A DNA stretch of 64,000 bases from contig JBJEDT010000037.1 in NCBI GenBank assembly GCA_051872335.1, positions 1-64,000 on the forward strand, in the 5' to 3' direction. Every line of letters starts with the position of its first letter. Positions within the stretch are counted from its first letter, which is position 1. Shown in pieces: positions 51,052-60,600 of the stretch. The stretch comes from SUG2458 sp051872335 (GTDB lineage Bacteria; Bacillota_I; Bacilli_A; RFN20; CAG-826). The position numbers and the translations under genes are program-made. Below the pieces are notes generated by a model. That model did not search any database and was not told the origin of the DNA. It was given only the letters and a program-made list of their open reading frames with translations.

Positions 51052-52731
51052 ACTATCTATATCAATAATGATTGGTAAAACCATTGGATCTCTACCTGTT
51101 ACTTTACGCAAATATTTAACAGCTTTCTCTTGTGCTTCTTCTTTTATCTCATCAATTGTTCCATCACGAGCAAGTATTTCATTACAAGTCGAAGTAATAA
51201 TCTCAGCTAAATTATCAATTAATGATTCCGAATCTTTTACTAAAACAAAACCTCTCATTTGAATATCTGGTCCAGCAATAGCTTTCTTTTCTAAACTTGA
51301 TACACCACATGACATACAAACAACACCATCATCAGCTAGTTTTTGCCTTTCAGCTAGAACTAAAGCTCCAACATCACCAACACCAATACCATCAACTAAT
51401 AAATCACCAACTTGAATTTTATCTTCTAATAATTTTATTTTATTATCAGATAATTCTAAGATCATACCATTATCTAAAATAATAGTATTCATATGATTAT
51501 ACCCAAGGGCAGAATTAGTAGCAATCTTTGCATTTGCTAGTAAATGACGGAATTCACCTGCAACAGGTAAATAGAATTTTGGATGTAAGATAGATAGAAG
51601 GGTTCTCAAGTCATCTTCGTGTGCATGCATTGAAGATATCTTATGGTCATTAATATAAATGACATTACAACCAGTACGATAAACATCATCTACTGTATCA
51701 ATAGTAACTGTTTCAATTCCTTCGACAGCAGGAGCAGCAATGATGAAAGTATCAGTTGGTTTTATCATTACTTTTTTATCTTCATAATCTCCACCAGCAA
51801 TTGAAGTAATTTGTGTAAATAAGGACTTTCTATGTCCCATAATAATAAATACTAAATCTTGTTCTCTAATTCTGAAAATTTCATCTAGAGAAGCAACATT
51901 TTCTTTTGGAACAGTTAATTGACCTACTGAATTTAAAGTTTGTAAAATACTATTTGTTTGTTCGCCTAAAAAGATAATTTTTTTCTTATTAGTAATACAT
52001 AATTTTAATATTTCACCTAAACGATAAATATCATAATCATAAAGTGCAAAGAATACTCTACCTGGAGCATCACCAAATTGCTTAGCAATCAAAGGAACTA
52101 ATTTATGAGATGGAGCTGTAAATCCAGGTACATCTGCACCAATAGACTCACACATTAATAAAGCAACACCACGAGCAGAAAACTTTGATAATGCAACAAT
52201 ATCAAGTCTATTATTTGGATTATCTCCATTATATTCAACTATGAAATTACCAGTATATACTATGTAACCCATATCAGTTTCTATAGCAATACCTACGCTA
52301 CCCATTATTGAGTGTGCTGTTTGGAAAAACATAAATTTATGTCCAGCTATATCGTACTCAATATCAGGTTTTACTGTAATAAATTCAATTTCAGGTTTTA
52401 ATTCAAGTCTTTGTAAATCTCGTTTACAAAAAGCAATTGTTACATCTGTTCCATAAACAGGAACTTTTAAACCAGCTTTTGTAAATAAAAAACCAAGACC
52501 ACCCATCATATCTTCATGTCCATGAGAAATGAAAATACCTTTTACTCTATTTTTATTTTCTGCAAGATAAGTATAATCAGCAATTATAAAATTTACACCT
52601 GGTGTAGATTTATCAGGGAACTTAATTCCACATTCAAAAACAAATATATCATCATTAATATCAATACAATATAGATTCTTGCCATATTCATCAAGACCAC
52701 CTAATGCAAAAATTTTTACTATATCAGACAT
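51043..52731 (-). CDS. RNase J-family protein with altered active site (J2-like)
   Basis: Beta-CASP metallo-beta-lactamase RNase of 562 residues. The N-terminus IFALGGLDEYGKNLYCIDI is typical of RNase J. The metal site is degraded: H70-G-H72-E-D74-M75 replaces the canonical HGHEDH (final His to Met), and TGN162F replaces TGDF (Asp to Asn). The later H-x-S-G-H block is also altered to HKISSMHAHEDDL. B. subtilis RNase J2, encoded at this locus, is likewise degenerate (HGHDEN) and acts mainly with J1. I infer a J2-like partner with weak or no nuclease activity. The gene lies between dapA and spoIIIE, as rnjB does in Bacillus. Site AAGGAGG. Confidence 0.88.
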   Translation of the reverse strand: MSDIVKIFALGGLDEYGKNLYCIDINDDIFVFECGIKFPDKSTPGVNFIIADYTYLAENKNRVKGIFISHGHEDMMGGLGFLFTKAGLKVPVYGTDVTIAFCKRDLQRLELKPEIEFITVKPDIEYDIAGHKFMFFQTAHSIMGSVGIAIETDMGYIVYTGNFIVEYNGDNPNNRLDIVALSKFSARGVALLMCESIGADVPGFTAPSHKLVPLIAKQFGDAPGRVFFALYDYDIYRLGEILKLCITNKKKIIFLGEQTNSILQTLNSVGQLTVPKENVASLDEIFRIREQDLVFIIMGHRKSLFTQITSIAGGDYEDKKVMIKPTDTFIIAAPAVEGIETVTIDTVDDVYRTGCNVIYINDHKISSMHAHEDDLRTLLSILHPKFYLPVAGEFRHLLANAKIATNSALGYNHMNTIILDNGMILELSDNKIKLLEDKIQVGDLLVDGIGVGDVGALVLAERQKLADDGVVCMSCGVSSLEKKAIAGPDIQMRGFVLVKDSESLIDNLAEIITSTCNEILARDGTIDEIKEEAQEKAVKYLRKVTGRDPMVLPIIIDIDSKE

Positions 52732-52833
52732 AAATACCTCCTTAATTGCATTATTTCATATAATCAATAGCATTAATGATTATAACTATTTAGAAAAATT
52801 TTTCAATACTTATTTATTATTATAACAACATTA

Positions 52834-53679
52834 TTACAAAATAACATCAATTTGTTTTTGGCTTTCTACTGAAAGTTCAACTAATGGTAATCTTAAATTC
52901 ATAGATTTATATCCTATTTTACTTAAGTAATATTTTATTGCCATTGGATTAGATTCTAATGATAAAAGTTCAGCCACTAATTTTAGATAATTATCAAGTA
53001 AAGAATTATAAAAACCAAATTTGAAATCTTCTATTAAATAGTGCATTTGCTTACCAAATTCTATACTCATAACTGATATTATACCATCAGCACCCGCTTC
53101 AATTCCTTTATAAAGGAAACTATCATTTCCAATATAAAACAAGAATTTAGGATATTTTTCCTTTATCAATTTTATTAAATTAATATCATTAGTAGTATCT
53201 TTAATACCAATTATATTTGGACATGCATTAATTAGTTTTCTTAAAGTAATTTCTTTTAAATTAACTCCTGTTCTTTTTGGAACATTATATATAATAATTG
53301 GTATTTTATATGAATGATTAGCTATTTCTTTAAAATGATGATATAAACCTACCTGCGAAGGCAAATAGACAGAAGGGCACATAACTAAATAAGCTTTAAT
53401 ATCTAAATAAGAAAAATATCTTATTTCTTCAATAGCTTTTTCTGTATTAGGTTCACTAATACCAAGAATAACTTTTAAACTAGTATTTTTCAAACAAAAA
53501 ATAACTAGTTCTTCTTTTTCTTTTATTGTTAAAGAATGTCCTTCACCTGTCGATCCACCTATTACAACAGTAGTATGATTTTCTTCAACTTTTTTTAATA
53601 ATTTTAAAAATGTATCAAAGTCTATTTTGTTATCTTCATCAAATGGTGTGCAAATAGCACTAATTAAATGTCCAAACAT
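52834..53679 (-). CDS. dapA: 4-hydroxy-tetrahydrodipicolinate synthase
   Basis: Condenses pyruvate with aspartate semialdehyde in the lysine/diaminopimelate pathway, whose product also feeds spore dipicolinate. The 281 residues contain GGSTGEGHSLT (T44), the tyrosine Y131 in IIIYNVPKRTG and the Schiff-base lysine K160 in IIGIKDTTND. It is slightly short for the family (about 290). No strong ribosome site is visible (GAGTGAG). The order dapA-RNase J-ftsK matches B. subtilis, where dapA supplies both wall DAP and dipicolinate precursors. Confidence 0.95.
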   Translation of the reverse strand: MFGHLISAICTPFDEDNKIDFDTFLKLLKKVEENHTTVVIGGSTGEGHSLTIKEKEELVIFCLKNTSLKVILGISEPNTEKAIEEIRYFSYLDIKAYLVMCPSVYLPSQVGLYHHFKEIANHSYKIPIIIYNVPKRTGVNLKEITLRKLINACPNIIGIKDTTNDINLIKLIKEKYPKFLFYIGNDSFLYKGIEAGADGIISVMSIEFGKQMHYLIEDFKFGFYNSLLDNYLKLVAELLSLESNPMAIKYYLSKIGYKSMNLRLPLVELSVESQKQIDVIL

Positions 53680-53738
53680 AAATTAACTCACTCTAGTAAT
53701 AGATTATGATATTTGCCTATTTTTTGTGAATATAAAAA

Positions 53739-53765
53739 CGCACATCCTAATTGATGTGCGTCTAT
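53739..53765 (-). terminator. Terminator of pnp
   Basis: Stem CGCACATC/GATGTGCG followed by T-rich sequence on the minus strand, just past the pnp stop. Confidence 0.88.
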
Positions 53766-53770
53766 ATTCA

Positions 53771-55918
53771 TTATTCTTCTTTTGTTTCTACTTTAGTCTC
53801 AGGTTTAGGTTCAAATTCTTTATGAGAAAGATTAATACGACCTTTGTCATCAATTTCTGTAACTGTAACCTTTAATTTTTGACCAACTTTAACAACATCT
53901 TGTGGATGATTTACACGTTTCCAATCTAATTTAGAAACATGTACTAATCCATCGACATTGCCGAATAAATTAACAAAACATCCGAATGATTCAATACGAA
54001 CTACTGTTCCTTCATATACTTCGCCAACTTTAGCTTCACGAACAATGTCGTAAATCATTTGTGCTGCTTTTTCAATTGCTTCTTTATCAGTGTGATAAAT
54101 CATAACACGACCATCTTGTTCGATATCAATCTTAACATTATCACATTGAGCAATAATTTCATTAATAACTTTACCACCTTGACCAATAACATCGCGAATC
54201 TTATCGACGTCGATTTGCATTTGATGTAATTTAGGTGCGTATTTACTTACTTCTTTACGTGGTTCAGAAATTGCACTTAACATAACTTCTAAAATCTTTG
54301 CACGTGCTTCATGAGCTTGAGCTAAAGCTTCTTTTAATACAGCTTTATTAATTCCTTTAATCTTAATATCCATTTGTAAAGCTGTAATACCATTAGGTGT
54401 ACCTGCAACTTTGAAATCCATATCACCAAAATGGTCTTCCATACCTTGAATATCAGTTAAAATTGTGTATGGATGATTACCATCTAATGGTCCACTAGAA
54501 ATTAATCCCATAGCAATACCAGATACAGGAGCTTTAATTGGAACACCAGCTGCCATTAATGCCATACATGAAGCACAAATTGAAGCTTGTGAAGAAGAAC
54601 CATTTGATTCAACAACTTCAGATACACAACGAATTGTATATGGGAATTCTTCTTCAGAAGGAATAACATAAGATAATGCTCTTTCACCTAATGCACCATG
54701 ACCAATTTCACGACGTCCAGGTGTACCCATTCTACCGATTTCACCGACTGAATAAGGTGGGAAATTATAATGATGCATCCAACGTTTAGAATCTTCAGCA
54801 GATAATGAATCTAATAATTGTTGATCTGCTAATGATGCAAGTGTACAAGTAGAAATAACTTGAGTTTGTCCACGTGTAAACATTGCTGAACCATGAACTC
54901 TAGGTAATAAATCAACTTGAGCATCTAAAGGACGAATTTCATTGATTTTACGTCCATCAGGTCTAACTTTATCTTCTGTAATTAAACGTCTAACTTCATT
55001 TGCGACAAGTCTTTCTAACATATCGTTAACTTGAAGCATTGTATATTTTAATTCTTTTTCATTAGCATATTCTTTAGCTTCATACTTTGCAATAACTTCA
55101 GCCTTAATTGCATCTATTGCTGCAGCACGTTCTAATTTATCAACGATTGAAACTGATTTAACAATTCTTTCCTCTGCTTGAGCACGAATATCATCTTCAA
55201 TTTCTTTTGATACTTCGTATAAACTAACTTCTCTTTTTTCTTTGCCAATTTCTTTAGCAATTTCTTTTTGGAATACACATAATTTTTTGATTGCTTCATG
55301 ACCAAACATTAAAGCATCAAGCATATCATCTTCACTAACTTCTGCAGCTCCAGCTTCAACCATGTTAATAGCATCATATGAACCTGCAACAGCTAAGTTA
55401 ATATCACTTTTTTCTTTTTCTTCAACAGATGGATTAATAATAAATTTACCATCAACACGTCCTACATAAACACCAGCAATAGGACCATCAAATGGAATAT
55501 CAGAAATGCATAATGCAAGTGAAGAACCAAACATTGCTGTCATTTCAGGTGTACAATCTTGATCAACTGACATAACAGTATTAACAATTTGGACTTCATT
55601 TCTGAATCCTTCTGAGAACATTGGTCTAATTGGTCTATCAATTAACCTTGCTGTTAAAGTCGCATGTTCTCCAGGGCGACCTTCTCTTCTTAAGAAACTT
55701 CCAGGAATTTTACCAACTGCATATTGCTTTTCTTCATAGCCTACAGTTAATGGGAAGAAATCTCCTTCCTTTGGTTCATCAGAAGCACATACTGTGGACA
55801 AAACTACGGTATCATTCAAGCGAACTAAAACAGCACCATCTGCTTGTTTAGCAATTTCACCTGATTCAACGATCAGTTTCTTTCCTTCGAACTCTAGTTC
55901 GAATACTCTTTTTGCCAT
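53771..55918 (-). CDS. pnp: Polyribonucleotide nucleotidyltransferase
   Basis: Phosphorolytic 3'-5' exoribonuclease of the degradosome. The 715 residues show two RNase PH domains (about 1-230 and 310-540), a KH domain (IRDVIGQGGKVINEIIAQ near 560) and an S1 domain (GEVYEGTVVRIESFGCFVNL near 625). Length and order are standard. Site AGAGAGG precedes the ATG. In B. subtilis it follows rpsO directly; here a ZIP transporter gene on the opposite strand lies between. Confidence 0.97.
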   Translation of the reverse strand: MAKRVFELEFEGKKLIVESGEIAKQADGAVLVRLNDTVVLSTVCASDEPKEGDFFPLTVGYEEKQYAVGKIPGSFLRREGRPGEHATLTARLIDRPIRPMFSEGFRNEVQIVNTVMSVDQDCTPEMTAMFGSSLALCISDIPFDGPIAGVYVGRVDGKFIINPSVEEKEKSDINLAVAGSYDAINMVEAGAAEVSEDDMLDALMFGHEAIKKLCVFQKEIAKEIGKEKREVSLYEVSKEIEDDIRAQAEERIVKSVSIVDKLERAAAIDAIKAEVIAKYEAKEYANEKELKYTMLQVNDMLERLVANEVRRLITEDKVRPDGRKINEIRPLDAQVDLLPRVHGSAMFTRGQTQVISTCTLASLADQQLLDSLSAEDSKRWMHHYNFPPYSVGEIGRMGTPGRREIGHGALGERALSYVIPSEEEFPYTIRCVSEVVESNGSSSQASICASCMALMAAGVPIKAPVSGIAMGLISSGPLDGNHPYTILTDIQGMEDHFGDMDFKVAGTPNGITALQMDIKIKGINKAVLKEALAQAHEARAKILEVMLSAISEPRKEVSKYAPKLHQMQIDVDKIRDVIGQGGKVINEIIAQCDNVKIDIEQDGRVMIYHTDKEAIEKAAQMIYDIVREAKVGEVYEGTVVRIESFGCFVNLFGNVDGLVHVSKLDWKRVNHPQDVVKVGQKLKVTVTEIDDKGRINLSHKEFEPKPETKVETKEE

Positions 55919-56008
55919 ATTCTTTACCTCTCTTTAATTTAACTTAAATATTATAACACACTTTTATTATTTACATATACTAAATAGAATAAATATTATT
56001 TATTATTT

Positions 56009-56758
56009 ATGTTTGATGTTTACTTATATCCTTTTATTGGAACATTATTATGTTTTATATTTTCTTTAATTGGTGCTTCTTTTGTATTTTTCCCTTTTTT
56101 AAAAAAATCTCAATTATTTCAAAATTTTTTAATGAGTTTTTCTTCTGGTATTATGGTTGCTGTAACTTGTTGGTCATTAATTTTACCCTCATTAAATTAC
56201 TTTGATAATATGAATAAAAATATTATTTATACTTCTTTATCGATTGTAATAGGAGTAATTATATTTTTATTAATTGATTTTTTTATTACAAAAAAAGAAA
56301 GTACTTTTAATGAACATTTTATCTTCCTATCATTAACTTTTCATAATATTCCTGAAGGAATGTCGGTAGCCATTCTAATTGCAAACATTCAATCTCTTCA
56401 ACCAATGAATATAATCCTTGCTTGTTCATTAGCATTAGGTGTAGCCATACAAAATATTCCTGAAAGTAGTACAATTTCTTTTTATTATAATCAAAAAGGA
56501 AAAAGCAAATTTAAAAGTTTTCTTTATAGTGCCTTATCTGGTATTGTTGAACCAATATTTGGATTAGTTGCAATTCTTCTTTTTAACCTGTTTAGTAATA
56601 TTCTACCTATTCTTTTATCTTTATCAGCAGGAACAATGCTTTATGTAACATTAAAAGAATTATTGCCTGAATGCTATGAAAACTATGGTAAAAGCAAAAC
56701 AGCCTTCGCCTTTTGCTTAGGTTTTGTATTTATGACAATTCTCGATATTGCTTTATAA
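56009..56758 (+). CDS. ZIP-family divalent metal transporter
   Basis: Membrane importer for zinc or other divalent metals. About eight membrane segments in 249 residues carry the ZIP metal-binding blocks LTFHNIPEGMSVA (segment IV) and AIQNIPESSTISFYYN (segment V). Most relatives of this size are annotated ZupT. The ATG lacks a recognisable ribosome site in AT-rich DNA. It interrupts the rpsO-pnp pair of minus-strand genes, which suggests a recent local insertion or rearrangement. Confidence 0.88.
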   Translation: MFDVYLYPFIGTLLCFIFSLIGASFVFFPFLKKSQLFQNFLMSFSSGIMVAVTCWSLILPSLNYFDNMNKNIIYTSLSIVIGVIIFLLIDFFITKKESTFNEHFIFLSLTFHNIPEGMSVAILIANIQSLQPMNIILACSLALGVAIQNIPESSTISFYYNQKGKSKFKSFLYSALSGIVEPIFGLVAILLFNLFSNILPILLSLSAGTMLYVTLKELLPECYENYGKSKTAFAFCLGFVFMTILDIAL

Positions 56759-56761
56759 AAA

Positions 56762-56783
56762 AAGCATCTCAATTGAGATGCTT
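56762..56783 (-). terminator. Terminator of rpsO
   Basis: Perfect stem AAGCATCTC/GAGATGCTT with loop AATT; the minus side is followed by a long T-run. It also sits after the ZIP gene, where the T-run is weaker. Confidence 0.88.
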
Positions 56784-56792
56784 GATTTAGAA

Positions 56793-57062
56793 TTACTTTC
56801 TAATTTCTAATTCATGAATTAATTTAACATAAGCTTCATGATCTTTTTTAGCTAAGTAGTCTAATAAACCACGTCTTTTACCAACTAAGATCATTAAGCC
56901 ACGACGTGAATGATGGTCGTGAATGTGAACTTTTAAGTGAGCTGTTAAGTTCTTAATTTCAGCAGTTAAAATTGCAATTTGAACTTCTGTAGAACCTGTG
57001 TCATTTTCGTTTTTACCAAACTTTTTGACTAATGCAGCTGTTTGTTCTTTAGTTAAAGCCAT
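56793..57062 (-). CDS. rpsO: 30S ribosomal protein S15
   Basis: Small 16S rRNA-binding protein. The 89 residues include the family block FGKNENDTGSTEVQIAILTAEIKNLTAHL (in part) and HHSRRGLMILVGKRRGLLDYL. Site ATAGGAGG is six to seven bases before the ATG. The roughly 110-base upstream gap to ribF likely holds its promoter and leader; I could not identify a defined S15 regulatory fold. Confidence 0.97.
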   Translation of the reverse strand: MALTKEQTAALVKKFGKNENDTGSTEVQIAILTAEIKNLTAHLKVHIHDHHSRRGLMILVGKRRGLLDYLAKKDHEAYVKLIHELEIRK

Positions 57063-57174
57063 TTTTTTATCCTCCTATTTAATTTCTTAACTTAATCAAA
57101 GTATAACGTCGGAGTATCGCTAAACTGAGAATAAGTCGCAAAAGTATTTTACCAATAATAACTATAAAAAGCAA

Positions 57175-58077
57175 TTACTTTTTGAAATAATTAATAATTG
57201 TTTTTTTATTTAATTCAAGTTCCTTTTTTAAGTCATCAAATGAAGCAAAAGTTTTTTCCTCTCTTAAAAAATCAAGAAACACAATTGAAACATGTTCATT
57301 ATAAATATCTTCATCAAAATCAATAATATGTGCTTCAATAATAGAGTCATTTAATTCATCAATAGTCGGATGTTTTCCAACATTTAGCATAGCGTTATAT
57401 ACTTTATTTTGCACTCTAACTTGACCAATATAAACTCCATCTCTTGGTAAGTAATATTCTTCATCTAATTTAATATTTGCAGTTGGAAAATTAATTTTCT
57501 TTCCATTTTTAAACCCATGAACTACTAGTCCATCTACTTCATATGGTCTTCCTAAACACATATTAACATCACTGATATTTCCATTTTGTAAATCATTAAT
57601 TATTCTAGTAGATGAAATTTTTCCATTGTTATCGACAACGGCTGCTACTTCATAGGTTTTAAAATGTTTATTTAATAATGAAATATCTCCTGCTCCAAAT
57701 TTTCCAAATCGATAATCAAAACCAACAACGAGTGAAGAAGGATTTAACTTTTTTAAAAAATCACTAATAAATACTTCTGGAGGCATCGAAGCAAAATCTA
57801 AAGTAAAATCTTTAGTTAGTACAATATCAGTACCAAATGATTCAAAAATTTGTAATCTTTTAGTAATTGGAGTTATCAAGGAAGAATTTAGTCGATTATT
57901 TAAAACAAATTTAGGACTACTAGTAAAAGTTAAAGCTGCTACTAATGAATTACTATTTTTAGCCTGATTTAAAAGAGCTTGATGCCCTTGATGTACACCA
58001 TCAAACATACCAAGACATAAAGCACAATTTTCTGGTAATTTATAATTTTTATTTTTATCAAGATTTATAATTTCCAT
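57175..58077 (-). CDS. ribF: Bifunctional riboflavin kinase/FAD synthetase
   Basis: Makes FMN from riboflavin and FAD from FMN. The 300 residues contain the FAD synthetase nucleotidyltransferase site GMFDGVHQGH near the N-terminus and the C-terminal riboflavin kinase block KINFPTANIKLD. It starts with an ATG that overlaps the truB stop by one base (TAATG). The truB-ribF-rpsO order is as in B. subtilis. Confidence 0.95.
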   Translation of the reverse strand: MEIINLDKNKNYKLPENCALCLGMFDGVHQGHQALLNQAKNSNSLVAALTFTSSPKFVLNNRLNSSLITPITKRLQIFESFGTDIVLTKDFTLDFASMPPEVFISDFLKKLNPSSLVVGFDYRFGKFGAGDISLLNKHFKTYEVAAVVDNNGKISSTRIINDLQNGNISDVNMCLGRPYEVDGLVVHGFKNGKKINFPTANIKLDEEYYLPRDGVYIGQVRVQNKVYNAMLNVGKHPTIDELNDSIIEAHIIDFDEDIYNEHVSIVFLDFLREEKTFASFDDLKKELELNKKTIINYFKK

Positions 58078-58925
58078 TAAAATAATCCTCTTACTACTTT
58101 AAATATTTTACCATGATCTCTTTCGATAATGGCAATAGGTTCGTTCTTTTCACTGCATATAAATAATCTATTACTTTTTGTATCAAAAGGAAGATGTTTT
58201 CCATTTTTAATATCTTCTACTAATTTATCATTAACATGTAAAGTTTCAATATTATCTTTTAAGGCATCATAAATATCAATAATATCATCACTTGCAATAT
58301 CTTCTACTTTTTTACTACTTTCTAGTAAAAAAATGCCTACCTTTTTCCTAGTTAATGAAATTAAGTGTCCTAGTGTTCCAAGTTTATGAGCAATATCATT
58401 TCCTAAGACCCTAATATAAGTACCCTTTGAACAAGTTACTTCAAATCTAATAATATTTCCTTCATAATGTAATAATTTTATGTCATAAATATTAATTTGT
58501 CTTGAAGGCAATTCTACTTGAATACCATTACGTGCATATTCATATAATTTTTTTCCATTAACTCTAATTGCACTATAAAGAGGAACAGTTTGTGTAACCT
58601 CACCTTTAAAAGAATTTAAAACATTATTTATATCATCAAGCGTATATTGTTTAACTTCTTTTTCTTCAACGACAACACCATCTTTATCAAGAGTATCAGT
58701 AGATGCTCCAAGAAACAAAGTAGCAACATATGTTTTCACTTTTTCTTCTAAAAATTGACTACATTTAGTACCTTTACCTATTGTTAAAACAAGTAAACCA
58801 TCTGCAAAGGGATCTAATGTACCAGTATGCCCAATTTTTTTTGTATTAAACTTCTTAGATACCATATTTACAATATCTCGAGATGTGATACCAACTGGTT
58901 TATTTATTAACAATATTCCGTCCAT
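58077..58925 (-). CDS. truB: tRNA pseudouridine(55) synthase
   Basis: Converts U55 of the tRNA T loop to pseudouridine. Residues KIGHTGTLDPFADGLLVL include the catalytic aspartate, and YSAIRVNGKKLYEYAR is another family block. I start at the ATG at 58925 with AGGGG before it; the reading frame runs seven codons further upstream without a site. The protein is 282 residues. It is co-transcribed with ribF and divergent from the TtcA-GNAT gene over about 60 bases. Confidence 0.95.
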   Translation of the reverse strand: MDGILLINKPVGITSRDIVNMVSKKFNTKKIGHTGTLDPFADGLLVLTIGKGTKCSQFLEEKVKTYVATLFLGASTDTLDKDGVVVEEKEVKQYTLDDINNVLNSFKGEVTQTVPLYSAIRVNGKKLYEYARNGIQVELPSRQINIYDIKLLHYEGNIIRFEVTCSKGTYIRVLGNDIAHKLGTLGHLISLTRKKVGIFLLESSKKVEDIASDDIIDIYDALKDNIETLHVNDKLVEDIKNGKHLPFDTKSNRLFICSEKNEPIAIIERDHGKIFKVVRGLF

Positions 58926-58987
58926 TATATTCCCCTTTTCAAACATTTTTATTATAATATGAAAGAATAAATAAAGGAAGATTTACT

Positions 58988-60184
58988 ATGAAAGCAATTA
59001 GAAGAATTTTAGCAAGTTTACGAAAAGCTGATACAATGTTTAACTTAATACAAGATGGTGATACTATTGTTGTTGGTGTATCTGGTGGAAAAGATTCTTT
59101 GCTTTTAGTATATGCATTAAATCTATATACTAAGTTTTCACAAATGAATTTTAAAATTGTTCCTGTCATGCTAGATTTAGGTTTTCCAAATAGCGATTTT
59201 ACAAATATTAAAAAATGGTTTAAAGATAATGGAATGGAACTTGTTATAGAACCTTGTCAAGATGTTTACTCTATTTTAAAAACATATCAGGATAATCATA
59301 ACGAACCAAAATTACCTTGTTCAATTTGTTCAAGAATGAAAAAAGCTGCTATTAATAAGTTTTGTAACGAACACGGATACAATAAAGCAGCCTTTGGTCA
59401 CCATGCCGATGATGCCATTGAAACTTTATTAATGAATCAAATTCATGGAGGAAGAATAGCTACTTTTGCACCAAAAATGATTTTAGAAAGAGCTCAAATT
59501 ACTTTTATAAGACCTCTTATTTTTGCCCGTGAAACAGATATTATTCAAGCTTGTAAAGAACTTAACATTACACCAATGAAGTCACCATGTCCTAATGATA
59601 AAATAACCGAACGTGAAACAACTAAAGAAATGTTAAATGATATTTATAAAAATCATAAGGAAAGTAAAGATAATTATAAATATATGCTCATTAATGGTGA
59701 TCAATTAGATTTGTGGTACGATAAAATTGAATATAAATTAAATAACTCAAATATCTATGTTAAAGTAGTACGAAGCAAAAAAGAAACACTTGAGATGATT
59801 TCTATTCGTTATAAAACATTTACTCAACAAATGAATATTGAATTCGAAAATGAATTTGATGGCAGTGATAATAATGCAGTTAACTTTTTAATATATAAAG
59901 ATAAGATAGCAGTAGGCACAATACGATATGTACAAGAAGATAAAAATGTATTTCGTTTAGGCCGATTTGCTGTCTTGCCTGAATATCGTAAACACGGTCT
60001 AGGCACTCAATTATTTAAATTTGTAGAGAATTACATTAAATTAAAAGTAAATCCCTGCACTATATATTTTCACGGAATGGCATACCTAAAAGATTATTAT
60101 ATTGCTTTAGGATATGAATGTATTGGTGATGTTTTCTTAGAAGAAGATATTGAACACATTGAATTTAGGAAATTTATCAAATAG
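58988..60184 (+). CDS. TtcA-like thiolase fused to a GNAT acetyltransferase
   Basis: A 398-residue fusion. The N-terminal ~245 residues are a TtcA/TtuA-family PP-loop tRNA thiolation enzyme, with SGGKDS at 32-37, the CSIC pair C111/C114 and C201 in SPCPND, which together would hold a [4Fe-4S] cluster. GHHADDAIETLLMNQIHGG matches the family's histidine-Asp block. The C-terminal ~145 residues (about 253-398) are a GNAT N-acetyltransferase domain, with the acetyl-CoA-binding RLGRFAVLPEYRKHGLGTQ. The frame is continuous, with site AAGGAAG before the ATG. The probable target is a tRNA nucleoside (such as 2-thiocytidine); the acetylated substrate is unknown. The protein may be a composite tRNA modifier. 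Confidence 0.88.
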   Translation: MKAIRRILASLRKADTMFNLIQDGDTIVVGVSGGKDSLLLVYALNLYTKFSQMNFKIVPVMLDLGFPNSDFTNIKKWFKDNGMELVIEPCQDVYSILKTYQDNHNEPKLPCSICSRMKKAAINKFCNEHGYNKAAFGHHADDAIETLLMNQIHGGRIATFAPKMILERAQITFIRPLIFARETDIIQACKELNITPMKSPCPNDKITERETTKEMLNDIYKNHKESKDNYKYMLINGDQLDLWYDKIEYKLNNSNIYVKVVRSKKETLEMISIRYKTFTQQMNIEFENEFDGSDNNAVNFLIYKDKIAVGTIRYVQEDKNVFRLGRFAVLPEYRKHGLGTQLFKFVENYIKLKVNPCTIYFHGMAYLKDYYIALGYECIGDVFLEEDIEHIEFRKFIK

Positions 60185-60205
60185 AATAAGTACTAAAAAA
60201 CTACT

Positions 60206-60235
60206 AAAAAAGTGGTAGAAATCTACCACTTTTTC
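60206..60235. terminator. Bidirectional terminator after TtcA-GNAT and rbfA
   Basis: Stem AAAAAGTGGTAGA/TCTACCACTTTTT with a two-base loop. The rbfA stop lies in it, and the fusion gene ends 24 bases upstream. Confidence 0.9.
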
Positions 60236-60591
60236 TTTATTGATTCAAGTTCTTCTTTTTCTCTTTTTAGACTTTCTTCAAGCTTTTGGCTTCTTTCAAA
60301 GGAATCATCTATGTGAAAAGATAACTCAGGAGTCTTATGAATATCTAAGGTTTTAGCAAGTTCATGCCTAATAAAACTTTTTGATTTATTTAACTCTTCT
60401 AATCTTTTTTCTGGTGTACCACCTTTTTTACCCATAAATGAGACATAAACTTTAGCATATGAGAAATCATTTGTAACATCAACACCAGTAATTGTTATAA
60501 ATCCCAAATTAGGATTCTTAACCTTAAACATAATAATTTCTGTTACTTTTTTTGCAATAATTGATGAAACTCTTTCGCCTTTATTTGCCAT
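60223..60591 (-). CDS. rbfA: Ribosome-binding factor A
   Basis: 30S maturation and cold-adaptation factor. The 122 residues contain the KH-like fold sequence LGFITITGVDVTNDFSYAKVYVSF, matching RbfA, and end in a Lys/Glu-rich tail. I use the ATG at 60591; the longer frame would start at a GTG that merges with the infB stop region. It lies 10 bases after infB. The ylxP gene usually between infB and rbfA in Bacillus is absent. Confidence 0.95.
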   Translation of the reverse strand: MANKGERVSSIIAKKVTEIIMFKVKNPNLGFITITGVDVTNDFSYAKVYVSFMGKKGGTPEKRLEELNKSKSFIRHELAKTLDIHKTPELSFHIDDSFERSQKLEESLKREKEELESIKKKW

Positions 60592-60600
60592 AAGATTCAC

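Noticed and set aside
57063..57174. S15 autoregulatory leader before rpsO
   Set aside because: The region is short and only weak promoter elements (TTGCGA, GATACT) could be seen; no defined fold could be supported.
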